In this document: positions 34,970-46,104 of the stretch, in pieces | How the letters are laid out: the number at the start of each line of letters is the position of its first letter | How positions within the stretch are numbered: position 1 is the first letter of the stretch | Assembly (NCBI GenBank): GCA_039583875.1 | Contig: CM077150.1 | Span: forward strand, 174,229,499 to 174,293,498 | Direction: 5' to 3' | Length of the DNA: 64,000 bases | Source: Platanthera guangdongensis | Taxonomy: Eukaryota > Streptophyta > Magnoliopsida > Asparagales > Orchidaceae | Notes under the pieces: generated by a model | Databases searched by the model: none | Seen by the model: only the letters and a program-made list of their open reading frames with translations | What the model was told of the DNA's origin: nothing | Made by a program: the position numbers and the translations under genes

Positions 34970-37279
34970 ATGGACAAGGGAAAAGATTTCTCCAAGCTTC
35001 CACTATGCAACGAAAATAACTTTCCCATGTGGAAAGAAAGGATAAACTTTTTCATGGAAGATGTGGATCCAAGGATCTTCATGATCGTTGAAGAAGGTCC
35101 TTATGTTCCCATGACTGTGTCCACTATCGACCATACCAAGAAAGTTCCCAAAAAGCTAATAGATCTCGACAAAGACGAGATTGCACTTGTCTCGCTCGAC
35201 AAGAAACCTAAGAACATTATAGCAAGTGCAGTCGATGACTCGATGCTGCAGAATTTGATTCACTGTCAATCGGCTGAGGAGATGTGGCATTCCTTAGTCA
35301 CTTTGATGGAAGGAACTAAAGAAGTAAGGGATGATCGGAGATCCCTTCTCAACCAAAAATATGAAGCGTTCCAACAAGGGAACAAGGAAACAATTGCCGA
35401 CACCTTTGAAAACTTCTTCAAAATTGTGAATGGCCTAAGGGTGTATGGTCATGTCTTCACCAATGGAGAACTGAACGACAAATTCTTGAGATCCCTAACT
35501 AAGGAATGGGATAACAGGGTATGCACCATCAGGGAGTTCGGGAAGCTAGCTGAAACGGACCCGCAAAATCTCTTTGGAAAGCTTATGTCTTATGAACTCC
35601 AAATCAATACAAGAAAAGCTGAAGAAGAGAAAGGCAGGTCTGCACTAAAGGAGAAATCTGTCGCTCTAAAGGCAGACACCTCCAGAAAGACTAAGGCTGC
35701 CTCCCCCGCTCCAGCTCCAGAAGTTGATGAAGAAGAAGAAACATTAGAGCCTAGCACCTCAGGCTCTAAACTATCTAAAGGAGAGTTCTCCTTACTCTCA
35801 AGGCAATTCAAGAAGTTTCTTAATAAAAAAAAAATGAAAAGGCAAGGATGCCTCATACAGAAGATCGCGGTGCGATGGCGATCAACAAAGAAAAGGCTCA
35901 AGCAGCCACGAAAGGTACAATACTAAACAGAACAAATACGTTTCAACTGACATGATTTGCTATTGCTGTAATAAGCCAGGTCACGTCATTGTTGACTGCC
36001 CTCATAAGAAGAAGGAGGGTGGTAGAAGAGAAGAAAAGAAATCCTCACACAACAAGAATACTAAAGAGAAGAGCCTCATAGCCAAAAAAGAGCAAGACTC
36101 TTAGCGACTCCGACTCATCTTAGTCAAGCGAAGAAGAAGAATCTTACTTTGGGCTAATGGCTCAAACAGATGATGAACAAGAGCCCCAGTTCATTGGGAA
36201 GGTAAACTCTCATACCCCTCTTTCAAATTCTGAAGTATCTGAACATGATTGCGAGGGTAGCTCCTCTAACGATTAGTCAGAATTAATGGCCCAGTACAAG
36301 GAGTTAATCATGGCTTACGAAAAATATCGTCGAGTCGTGAAGACTCAGGCTAAAGAGATCAAATCTCTAAAAGCCGAAGAGAGCATCTTGAGAGAGAAAG
36401 TCGCAAAGACTGACTCCCTCGAAGAAAAATTCAATAATGCTATTGAAGAATATAAAAAGGCTCTTGAGCACCTTGACCTTAAGGAGAAGATCATCAAAGA
36501 ATTGGAAGCCCAACTTGTGGCTGAAAGGAAACTTGTTGAGAGTTTCTCGAAGCCCAAAACAGTTCTTCCATTCGTTGCTGAATTCTCAGCAAAGGCCAAG
36601 GGAGCTAGACTAGGCCATGATGCAGCTCCTAGTAAATCATCTAGGAGAAACAAGAATCAACGGAAGAATAAGGCCGCCAAAAAGGCCTTAGTGAAAGAGA
36701 AGGGGAAAGCCCCTCAAGATCAAACTACATTCAAGAAAGTCATCTTTCCGACAAATGAGTTTGATTTTGACTCATCCTACGGGCACTTTGCTAGGCCTAC
36801 CTATGTAGAGCCAAAGTCCCGCTATCAAGGATGGACTCGACCCCGAAACTTTGGCGAAAGTGTCCTTAAGGCACCTTATGAAGAAGTTATTCTTCAAAGC
36901 TATGGCCCTTTCAATCATGGGCATAACTTCAAGAAGGAACCAAAGACAAAGCCTGTTGTAGAGAAGCCCATAAAGGAGAAGAAGCCATGTGATTGCCATC
37001 ATCATGAGGCATCTTCCTCCAAGAATGCTACCCCTACTAGACCAAAATTCCAAAAGGTCAAGCAGGAGATCTTGAGGCAAAGGTACAACATATTTGACTG
37101 TTGGTGTTGTGGCAAGGTTGGTCACTTTGCCATAGATTGCTGGTTCAATTCCAGAAATGCTGTAACCCCTCATGTCAGTAATATGAGAAAGACCGCTCAT
37201 AATGCTAACACTCGTAGGGGGAGTACTCTAACCCGAGACCAAGGACCCAAACGTGTTTGGGTTCCTAAGGCAAATTGAT
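34970..37279 (+). pseudogene. B gag with two zinc knuckles
   Basis: The ATG at 34970 is preferred over an upstream TTG because it gives MDKGKDFSKLP, matching the Gag starts of C and D. The copia Gag domain runs to about 35640 (FPMWKERINFFMEDVDPRIF, then AEEMWHSLVTLMEGT). Knuckle 1 (CYCCNKPGHVIVDC) is near 35958-36000, in another frame after a frameshift close to 35900. Frame is lost again near 36090, with stops. A charged coiled-coil stretch (about 36290-36540) follows, then knuckle 2 (CWCCGKVGHFAIDC, 37099-37140). The end is GPKRVWVPKAN and TGA at 37277-37279. Two knuckles flanking a coiled coil are typical of the copia Gags in this window. Gag would form the particle and package RNA. Confidence 0.82.
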
Positions 37280-40200
37280 TATGATTGCAGGGATGTCCAA
37301 AGGCCAACAAAACGCCCATCTGGTACTTGGACAGCGGATGCTCTCGACATATGACCGGGACTAGAAGCCTCATTCAAAACTTTACTCCAGTCGTGAACGG
37401 ACCAAAGGTCATCTTTGGAGGTTCAGACCGTGGAATTACTAGATGCTAGGGTATGATTACTAACGGCAATGTATCCTTCTCGGATGTGGCCTATATCGAA
37501 GGATTGAAACACAATCTCATTGGCATAAGCCAACTCTGCGATAAAGGATACATAGTTGAGTTCCATGCTGATAAGTGCTTGATAAAATCCATTGACAATA
37601 TGGAAACGATTCTATCCGACACTCGAAGAAGGAATATTTTCTGTTTAAATTTCATCTGTATAGATTCCTCTACACCAGTGTGTCTTTTAGCAAAATATAG
37701 TGCGTCTCTTGGTGACCAATGGCACAAGAGACTAGCACATATTAATTTCAAAACCATTAATAAACTATTTTCAATGAACTTAGTACGTGATGCCCCAAAT
37801 GTCAAATGCGTCAAAGATAGGCTTTATCATGCATGTGTAAAAGGCAAGCAAATAAGGGCCACCTTTAAAAGCATTATTGGCAAAGAATCTAACAGATGTC
37901 TTCATCTACTGCACATGGACTTGTTTGGTCCACTGCAAATTAGAATTTTGGGAGGTAAGGAATATACATTGGTAATTGTTGATGACTACTCGAGCTTTGC
38001 GTGGGTGTTCTTTCTAAAACACAAGTCAGATACCTTCGACATCTTTACTAATTTTGTCAGGCAAGTCCAGAATGAATACAACTGCTTCATAGTCAAAATC
38101 AGAAGTGACAATGGAATAGAGTTCAAATCTGGGGCCATGACAGAATTCTGTGAAAGCTTAGGTATCTTTCATGAGTTTTCCTCTCCTCATACTCCACAAC
38201 AGAATGGAGTGGCTGAGAGAAGGAACAGAACACTCATAGAAGCCTGCAGGACCATGTTGAGTGATGCTTTACTACCAGAGTACCTTTGGGCTGAAGCCGT
38301 CAACACTGCATGCCACATGCAAAATCGAGCACTCATAAACAAAGACCACAAAAAGACACCTTACGAACTTCTGAAAGGAAGGAAACCCACAGTCTCATAC
38401 ATTAGAATCTTTGGTTGTAAATGCTTCGTACTTAACAATGATAAGTATCATACCACCAAGTTCAGCGAAAAGAGCTTTGAAGGTATTTTTGTAGGCTATA
38501 GTAGCCATAGTAAGGCATATAGGATATTTAATAGAAAAACCCTAGTGTTGGAAGAATCGATACATGTTGTATTTGATGAGACGAGCTTGCTGCAAAGCAA
38601 TCTGTCTAGTGTGCTCATTGAAGATGCAGGTGAAAAGCTGAAAGAAACTAGCTTGGATGATCCGTCCGAAGGTAAAGGCGAGAAGTTCATTAAGATCACC
38701 ACTCCAACTCCTATTGGAGAGGCTGATGATCAAAATGAAGAAGTCATCCAGGATGAAGAAATCACTCCAGTGATTGAAGATAATCCAGATGCAAGAACTC
38801 TAGAGCTCAGACATCTGAAGGATCACCCAATGGACCAGATCATAGGAGATCCCCGGGATGGTGTCTGAACTTGAAGAGGTACAACTAATGAGAATCTTCA
38901 TTTGAGTTTTCTCTCACAGGTTGAACCAAAGAAATTTGAGGAAGCAAACTCAAACGTATCATGGATAATGACAATGGAAGAGGAGCTAAATCAGTTCAAG
39001 CACTGCAATGTGTGGATGCTTGTTCCAAGACCCAAAGGAAATAACATCATTGGAACAAAAAGGGTCTACAGGAACAAGATGGATGAAGACGGAACTATCA
39101 TAAAGAACAAGGCCAGACTCGTCGCTAAAGGCTATCGTCAAGAAGAAGGAATCGACTTCGACCAGACATATGCTCCAGTGGCGAGGTTGGAGGCAATAAG
39201 GTTGTTCCTAGCATATGCTTCTTTCAAGGGCTTCACCGTCTATCAGATGGACGTGAAGTCAGCCTTCTTAAATGGTAACATAAAGGAGGAAGTGTATGTG
39301 GAACAACCTCCAGGTTTCGTTGATCCTAACTTTCCTGATTATGTATGTTTTCTGCGCAAGGCCCTATATGGTCTGAAACAAGCTCCTAGAGCTTGGTATG
39401 AAACGTTGTCTACCTTTCTACTTCAAAACAATTTCACAAGGGGAAAGATAGACAAGACATTATTTATTAGGGAAATAAAAGGCAAGATTTTTGTAGTGCA
39501 AATCTATGTCGACGACATTATTTTTGGCTCTACATATGACAACCTCTGCAAAAAGTTCTCAAAACTTATGTAAGGGAAGTTTGAAATGAGCAGTATGGGC
39601 GAGCTGAAGTATTTCTTAGGGCTTCAGGTGAAACAATCTGAAGGTGGAATTTTTATCTCACAGACCAAGTTCACCAAAGAGCTAATTAAGAAATTCGGAA
39701 TGGAGAACGCAACCTCTATGAGGACTCCAATGGGCTCAACTATGTCTCTGGACAAGGATGAAAAAGGGAAACCTTTTAATGAAACCAAGTACAGAAGCAT
39801 AATTGGATCCTTGCTCTACCTTACTGCCAGTAGGCCTGACATAATGTTTTCAACATGTGTCTGTGCTAGATTTCAGGTGAACTCTAAGGAATCTCATTAT
39901 GCTGCTGCAAAGAGGATCCTGAGATACCTTCAAGGCACACCAAATCTTGGCTTATGGTACCCAAGAAGTAATGACAATGAACTAATTGTGTTTTCAGATG
40001 CAGATTTTGCAGGTAGCAAAGACGACCGGAAAAGCACCTCAGGGACTTGCCAATTCTTCGGAAGAAGGCTAATCTCCTGGAGTAGCAAGAAGCAGAACTG
40101 TGTCGCAATCTCAATGGCCGAGTCAGAGTATATCTTTGCAGGCAGTTGTTGCGCACAGTTACTATGGATAAAGAATCAGTTCGAGGACTACAACCTGCAG

Positions 40201-40452
40201 TTCAAGGATATTCCTTTGTACTGTGACTCCTCCAGCGCAATCGTAATCGCCAACAATCCAGTCTCCCACAGTCGGACAAAGCACATCGAGCTGTGGTATC
40301 ACTTCATCCGGGAGCATGTGGAGCATGGAGACATAGATCTGCAATATGTGCATACAGATATGCAAATTGCAGACATTTTCACAAAGCCGCTGGACGAGAC
40401 CAAGTTCTCGTTCTTCAAGACTGAGCTTGAGATGCTCAATAAGGAGGACTAA
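37280..40452 (+). pseudogene. B pol (protease, integrase, RT, RNase H)
   Basis: The frame continues that of gag after the TGA. Protease: IWYLDSGCSRHMTG near 37320. GAG-pre-integrase: QWHKRLAHINFKTI near 37718, with a degenerate second CXXC. Integrase: HMDLFGP (about 37912), RSDNGIEF (about 38100) and PQQNGVAERRNRTLIEA (about 38195) provide D, D and [24 protein letters not shown] (about 39245), YVDD near 39505. RNase H: FSDADFAGSKDDRKSTSG (about 39990) to the ADIFTKPL end. In-frame stops are at 37447-37449, 38866-38868, 38872-38874 and 39571-39573. No frameshift separates the domains. The final TAA-like end is the TAA at 40450-40452. Confidence 0.92.
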
Positions 40453-40519
40453 AGATGATGCAATGACAGACATGCAAGAAACTTCAGGGGTTAATCAAAA
40501 TTTATATTTTCTACCTTTT

Positions 40520-41022
40520 TTTTCAAAGTTTGACTCGAGAAGTATAAGACATACTCGAGTAAGTTAATTGACCTACTCGAGTACTTTCTAAAGACCTACT
40601 CGAGTAATTTCTGAAGAACTACTCGAGTAACTACTTACCTACTCGAGTACCTTTCTCTCCCTACTCGAGTAATTTCTGAAGATCTACTCGAGTAGTTTCT
40701 GAAGACCTACTCGAGTAATTTCTGAAGACCTACTCGAGTAACTACTTACCTACTCGAGTAGTTTATATATCTCTCGTGTACTGTTTGCCAGATTTTAAAA
40801 TTTGTTATATTCGCCACCCAAGGCTAAATGTCGCCTCTTCCCTCTATTTAATTAATTTCCCTTAAATTAATTAGATGTAATTTAGGGTTATATATATGAA
40901 ATTCTGAAAACCCAAACCTACACGACATCATTTCATTCTCTCGAGTACCCTCTGTCGTTTCGCCTCCTCCACCGCTGTTGCAGAGCCGCTTCCCTCCTCA
41001 CCACTTCCAGTCAACCGCAGCC
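40520..41022 (+). promoter_or_regulatory. B palindrome array and TATA box upstream of the env-like ORF
   Basis: About ten TACTCGAGTA-type units (40525-40765) end in a degenerate CTCGTGTA (about 40773-40780). About 108 bp later lies a TATA box (TTATATATATG, 40888-40898), and 125 bp further the ATG at 41023. The B LTR has the same order: array, terminal ACTCGTGTA at 34032, then a TATA box 118 bp on. A last CTCGAGTA lies at about 40941. I infer an internal promoter for the env-like ORF derived from, or sharing, the LTR promoter module. Confidence 0.55.
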
Positions 41023-41772
41023 ATGGCCGCTTATTCCAAGATAGGCGTCGGATCAGAACTCGTCACCGCAGGTATTGCAGAGCTCTCAGATGACTTCCAC
41101 AACCTTCTCATCCTTCTCGACACCGCCGACCTCTCCTTCATTCTCCAGGAACCCTGCCGAATTTTATTCCCAGAAGTAGCCGAATTCTTCTCCAATCTAA
41201 AGGTCAAAAGGAATGGGAAAGTCCTGAAATCCAAAGTGAAGGGTTTGAAAATTAAGTTCACCAAGACCTCTGTCTCTCAGCTTCTCCGATTGCCGCTTGT
41301 CGATGAAGAAGATCACTTAGTTGCTGAAGACTCTGACAGAACAGCCCTTTTCTGTGGTTTTTCAACTGATGCTCAGTACTTCAAAAGGTCAGACATGAAT
41401 GCAGAAGGCAAATTTTTGGTTGATGTTATTGGCAAAATTTTACTGTGCAAGACACACTCCATCAGAGACATTCCATCATATTTCTTCGACATAATGCAAG
41501 CAATTGTCTGCTGCAAGAAATACCAATTTGGTATGTTGATTCTGGATAAAATCAAGGACAGTTTAAAATCCCCCAACTACGCCAGAATTATCTCTCTGCT
41601 CCTCCATGAAATAAATCCTGAGGTCTTCAACTTCTCCAAAGGGACCCCTCTTCACCACATGAAGAAGGTCTCCATCTCTTCCATTCAGAGATGGGATCTC
41701 AAGCTAAAGAATTCTGCCCAAGCTGCAAAGATCCCAGAAGTTCCAGAAGTTCCAGCTATAGAGGACAGGACT
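41023..41772 (+). pseudogene. B env-like ORF, N-terminal part (split by C)
   Basis: The ATG at 41023 sits in a strong context (GCAGCCATGG). The 250-residue segment begins MAAYSKIGVGSELVTAG and includes a conserved middle: SKVKGLKIKFTKTSVSQLL, DRTALFCGF, EGKFLVDVIGKILLCK, then IISLLL and FSKGTPLHHMKKV. It aligns along its length with the C env-like protein and partly with A. No signal peptide or membrane span is visible. The frame is interrupted at 41772 by element C and resumes at 50340 in the same phase. Its function is unknown. Such third ORFs are known in Sirevirus-type elements. Confidence 0.75.
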
Positions 41773-43324
41773 TGTTGGGTAATGTATCCACAATTACCTG
41801 GATTTGAGGAAGCCACCTGTCAAGCTAAGATGAATTCACAATGTATTTGATGAAACCTTTTAAGTTGTGCTTGCAGTTATTCCATGCTAAGTGCACTCCA
41901 ATGTCAGGGTGCAGTAGGTCAATATACACGGGTCTGCACGACGTAATCCCTCGTTGAGCAGATCAGTGTGTTGGCCTACGTGTACTCTCTCTATTGGAGT
42001 GTACTTATTTTCAAGTACAGGGCTGTGATAATGCAAGAGCAGACAAGGAGCAAGGATGAGTCAAAGAGAAGCTCATAGGCGAAAGACGAAAAATCATCTA
42101 AGTATTATTCGACGAGAATCACCAAGTGATTCTCGCTGATTCGGTGGTTGATTCTTGCCGTCTCTATCCGGCTACATCAAAGCGTGCACATCTGGCGCTA
42201 AGTCATAATCGTCGAGAATCATCAAGTGATTCGGCGAGAATCACTAGTGATTCTCGCCGAATCGTCGAGAATCACCGGCTGATTCTCGCCGACTCGTCGA
42301 GAATCACCTTTGATTCTCACCGAATTTGACTTGGGCAATTTTCTGGATACCACTGGACCGGATCAAATGTTAAGGCTCTGTTTTGAACCGGTATTAGGGT
42401 TTCTTCAGGTGGGACCCATAACAGTCATAAAGGAGTATTCTACCGTATAAATACACGCGTATTTTGAACAGTAAAAAGAGAGCGAGGACAGAAAAATATT
42501 CACGAGCCGCCGACGTGACCTAGATCGCGATACCTGCTCTGCCGCCGTTGCCGCTCGTGCTAGTCGATTGCCGGCCGTTTGATCGTGGTCTCTTCCAGAT
42601 CTCCCGGCGACAGAAGCTCAGCCAAGCATAGCGTCTCACGCGTCTAACCAGAGATCCGTTGTCTCTTGATTCGTTGATCGGGAAAACCTTCCCCTTCCGA
42701 ATCGATCGAGACGATCGATCCTAGTGTGACCATTGGTAGACCTTGCTAGCTTAGCTACAAAGATTGAGTCTCCAAAGTACTGCATCCACACACCGTTTTC
42801 GCCGCCGATTCCGAGATCCGAGCTGCCGCCCTTCTTGCCGCCGCCGGTTTCGGGGAGATTCCCTCCAAAAGAGATCTAGGGTTGTGGACTCTTCGTTGAC
42901 TTCAAGAACACGTCATCGAACGAAGAGGGACACCTTAGTCTCCAAAAGTAGTTTGTATTTCTTGTACATTCTAGTTTCATTTTTGTTGTAAAGGAACGTT
43001 GGTTCCTAGTTGTAAGGGTTGGGTGCAACCCGTGTTGTGGGAGTGTTGTCTCCATACGTGTGGAAGGGTTCCTTCCGATAGTGCAAGGATTGGATTTCAA
43101 TCCTGTTGGTGAAGTGACCGAGTCGTCCCTTATTGGGAGATAGGTCGAAGGGGGAAAGTGGATGTACCCAAATCGGGGAACCACTATAAATTGCTTGTGT
43201 CTTTTCTTTGTTGTGTTGTTTTGTTATCTTGTGCAGGTAAAATTTTAATTCCGCAAAAACGCTGCAAGTCACCTATTCCCCCCCCCTCCATAGGTGAAGG
43301 TAGTTGACACTAGGTGGACTTTCA
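41773..43324 (+). repeat. C 5' LTR
   Basis: The U3 palindrome array (about 42105-42330) has CGAGAATCAC and GTGATTCTCG units arranged face to face. A TATA box (TATAAATAC, 42446-42454) follows 117 bp after the array. The R-U5 region has the shared GTGGATGTACCCAAAT-GGGAACCACTATAAA block (about 43160-43192) and ends TTTCA at 43324. TGGTATCAAAGCGAGG, the primer site, follows at 43327-43342. Confidence 0.9.
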
Positions 43325-43398
43325 AGTGGTATCAAAGCGAGGTTACTCATCAAAAAGGTTAACACCTTGAGTAGAATCCTTCCACCAGTGTCAAAGGC

Positions 43399-44975
43399 AT
43401 GGAGCTGGATCATGGGATCTCTCCACTAAGACTTCCCACGTGCACTAAGGAGTATTATCCCGTCTGGAAGATGAGAGTATCCTATTACCTGGAGGCTATC
43501 GATCCTCGAGCATCTCTCATCTTAGAAGAGGGTCCTTTCATTCCTATGAAGACCTCCCGCTCTGGAAAGGATATCCCAATCCCCAAGTGTATTACTGAGA
43601 TGTCGGAGACTGAACTCTCATTATTTAATATGGACAAGATGATTCGTCAGATCATCATGAATGTCTGGTCTGGACCTTCTCGATCTATATTGGAAAAATG
43701 TGGGACGGCCAAATCTATGTGGGTAACCATCTCAGAGCTGATGGGGGGATCAAGGAAAGCAGGGATCTGCTGTCAGCAAGAGGATGAAGCCTATGTGGGG
43801 GTCCTCGCCTCTGAAGATGAAGGCAAGGATCAATCGGACAGCATCAGGGCTCCAGTGTCCTTGTCAGAGACTGAAGTAGAAATTGAGGAAAGCAGCTCTG
43901 ATGAGGCTGACACAACGGTCTCTGGCGCTAGTGACAATAACTCTGAAGAGCAGGTAATTTCTTCATCTTTCCCCTTCTCTCTTGAAGTTCCTGAAGATAG
44001 GAATTGTCACCCTTCAGAAAATCCTGATTCCCTGAAGAGATCCCTTCAGAATAGCAACCTACTTGTTGAGGAGAAAACTCAGGAGATTGCTCGGCTGAAG
44101 ATCTTGTTGGTTCTCCAATTGGCATCCAACAAGGTCAAGGACTCTAAAATCTCAGATCTAGAGAGTAGTCTAGAGAATGAGAAAAGGATAGTATCCAACT
44201 TTTCCAAGGTTGATGCTATGAAGAGAAAGGAAGAAAATGGGTGGATCTCCCGAATTATAAATTCATGGAGAAATGGGGAAACAGTATTCAGACCCCCCAC
44301 TCCATGCAGGAAGGGTACTCATCATGCCTTCAGGTATGATCACAGGAACAATCGTGGTCACTGCAAGGGTGATCTGTCCTCATGTGGAGACACCCATAGT
44401 GCAAGGGCTGTCATGGACACCCATGAGAGAATACCTAAGGCTCATTCTGAGCCCTTTGTATTCTTGGCCACTGCCCAACTCGGCATGAATCTGCTGGTAT
44501 CAGCTCTCAGAACGCTCCTCACCACCCGAGGACATAGGAAAGGGAGGTTAGAAGTCATACAGTAAGTTCTCATGGGGACTCTGGAAGGGTGCTGACTGAA
44601 AGGAAGGCACCACCTCCCAGGCCTCATGACGCTCGCTACATGCATTCCTTCCACCCTTCCAAGTGTCACAGTGGAAGAGGCAATTTTGGGAGCAGATCCG
44701 GATCTATCCCGTTTGAACCTAGGACCATGACTACCTCAGTCACTGGATCAGGTCAGAAACGGAGGTACAACATTCACACGTGTTGGTGCTGTGGCAAGGT
44801 GGGACACTTTGCCATAGACTGTTGGCACAACCCCTCTTTGTCAAGGGCAAGGGCCTACCCACATCTTCTGGGCAGAGGTAGTCTTCCTGACAAGATTTCT
44901 GAGGGAAGGCGTTCGAGTTTTTATGCTAACAAGAACCTAGGACCCAATATGTATTGTGTTCCTAAGGTAAAGTAA
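43399..44975 (+). pseudogene. C gag (internally shortened)
   Basis: The ATG at 43399 gives MELDHGISPLRLPTCTKEYYP, aligning with the starts of B and D Gag (WKMRVSYYLEAIDPRASLILEEGPFIPM). Homology stops after AKSMWVTISELMGG (about 43745). The rest of the Gag domain and the first zinc knuckle are missing. An acidic segment, a coiled-coil-like stretch (about 44030-44210) and, after a frameshift near 44330-44590, the zinc knuckle CWCCGKVGHFAIDC (44781-44822) follow. The end is GPNMYCVPKVK and TAA at 44973-44975, directly before a TTTTGCAG. The internal deletion and frameshift suggest the protein is not functional as written. Confidence 0.8.
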
Positions 44976-46104
44976 CTCTCTTTTGCAGGGTAGTCTAGGT
45001 TCCCGTAAATATGATGGGAACTAGACAGAAGATGTTTCAAGACTGAATTGGAACAAATATCTGGAATAACAGAAGTACTATCTACAATGGTATACTCACA
45101 TTGAACACCTGATATGCCTTAACCAGAGGGGATAAATGATAAATCTCATAATCCCAGGTATTTTTGATCAGCTCAAATACTTGAGTCATATTGTATCGAC
45201 ATTTACATATATATATATATATTTATATATACACATATATGTGTGTACACCTAAGGAAAGGTTAACACTGTAAAGATAAACCTTAGATACATTAATAAAG
45301 ATTTAATCTGTAAATTCACTGGTAGATTCGAGAACAACCATCTACAGGCATAAATCAGTTCACTAAAATTTAAAGAAGATACGTCATTGGAAATCACTAA
45401 AACTTACAATTGACATCAAGAAATGTATGGAAAAACCCCGCTCAAACCCTCAATAAATTGGTATTAAGAAATATATATATATAGAATATTTTTAAACCAT
45501 CTTAATATCAGAAGATTTCGAGAATCACTAGGTGGACTTGCAAGTGACTCTCGAAAATCCAGCATGCCTCTTTTCCCGTCGATTCCTACTGAAGAATCCC
45601 TTCGATTTCGACTTAGACAAACTCCCGCCGATCCCTTGTATTTCACGTTTCGCACGAAAACCCAGTTAAAACCCCGTTAAAACCCGTCGATATCGCGCAG
45701 AAATCCCGCCGACCCTTCATATTCCTCATTTCCGTCAAAGTGGCTCATTTCCGACGACATCCCGCAGGAATCCCGCCGCTCCTTCCGACGACATCCCGCA
45801 GGAATCCCGCAGCCCCTTCCGTCGACATCCCGCAGGAATCCCGCAATTTCTTCCGTTGATATCCCGCAGACAACTCGCCGATTCTTCCTTCCGTGGATCA
45901 CTCCTCTCACGTGCAGGGATTTCTCTGAGGTTTCGATCAAACAAAGTCGCGAGCGCCTCCCGGTTTCCGTCGTCTCCGTCGATTCTCACCGTCTACGCTT
46001 TTGGGTAACCACATCCTCACCCTTACAGGGACTTTAATGTTAGTGTCGCTTCCCTTTTGATTTCTGATTAGGCGTAGAATTGGGATTCCCTCCCTAGGTT
46101 TGCA
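44976..46104 (+). other. C spacer between gag and env-like ORF
   Basis: No coding sequence is recognised where pol should be. It contains an AT dinucleotide-rich patch (about 45205-45250). A pair of family palindrome units (CGAGAATCAC and GTGACTCTCG, about 45518-45558) follows. A tandem set of CCCGCAGGAATCCCG repeats lies at about 45750-45855, interleaved with CCGTCGAC/CCGACGAC. The env-like ATG at 46105 follows a pyrimidine-rich leader. Confidence 0.6.

Noticed and set aside
41023..41772. True viral envelope gene
   Set aside because: No signal peptide, cleavage site or transmembrane helix is visible in A, B or C. The term env-like is used only for position.
44954..44989. Very short intron (GTAAAG to TTTTGCAG) at the end of the C gag
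   Set aside because: The distance is about 22 bases, far below the minimum for plant introns. The acceptor-like CAG alone is discussed instead.
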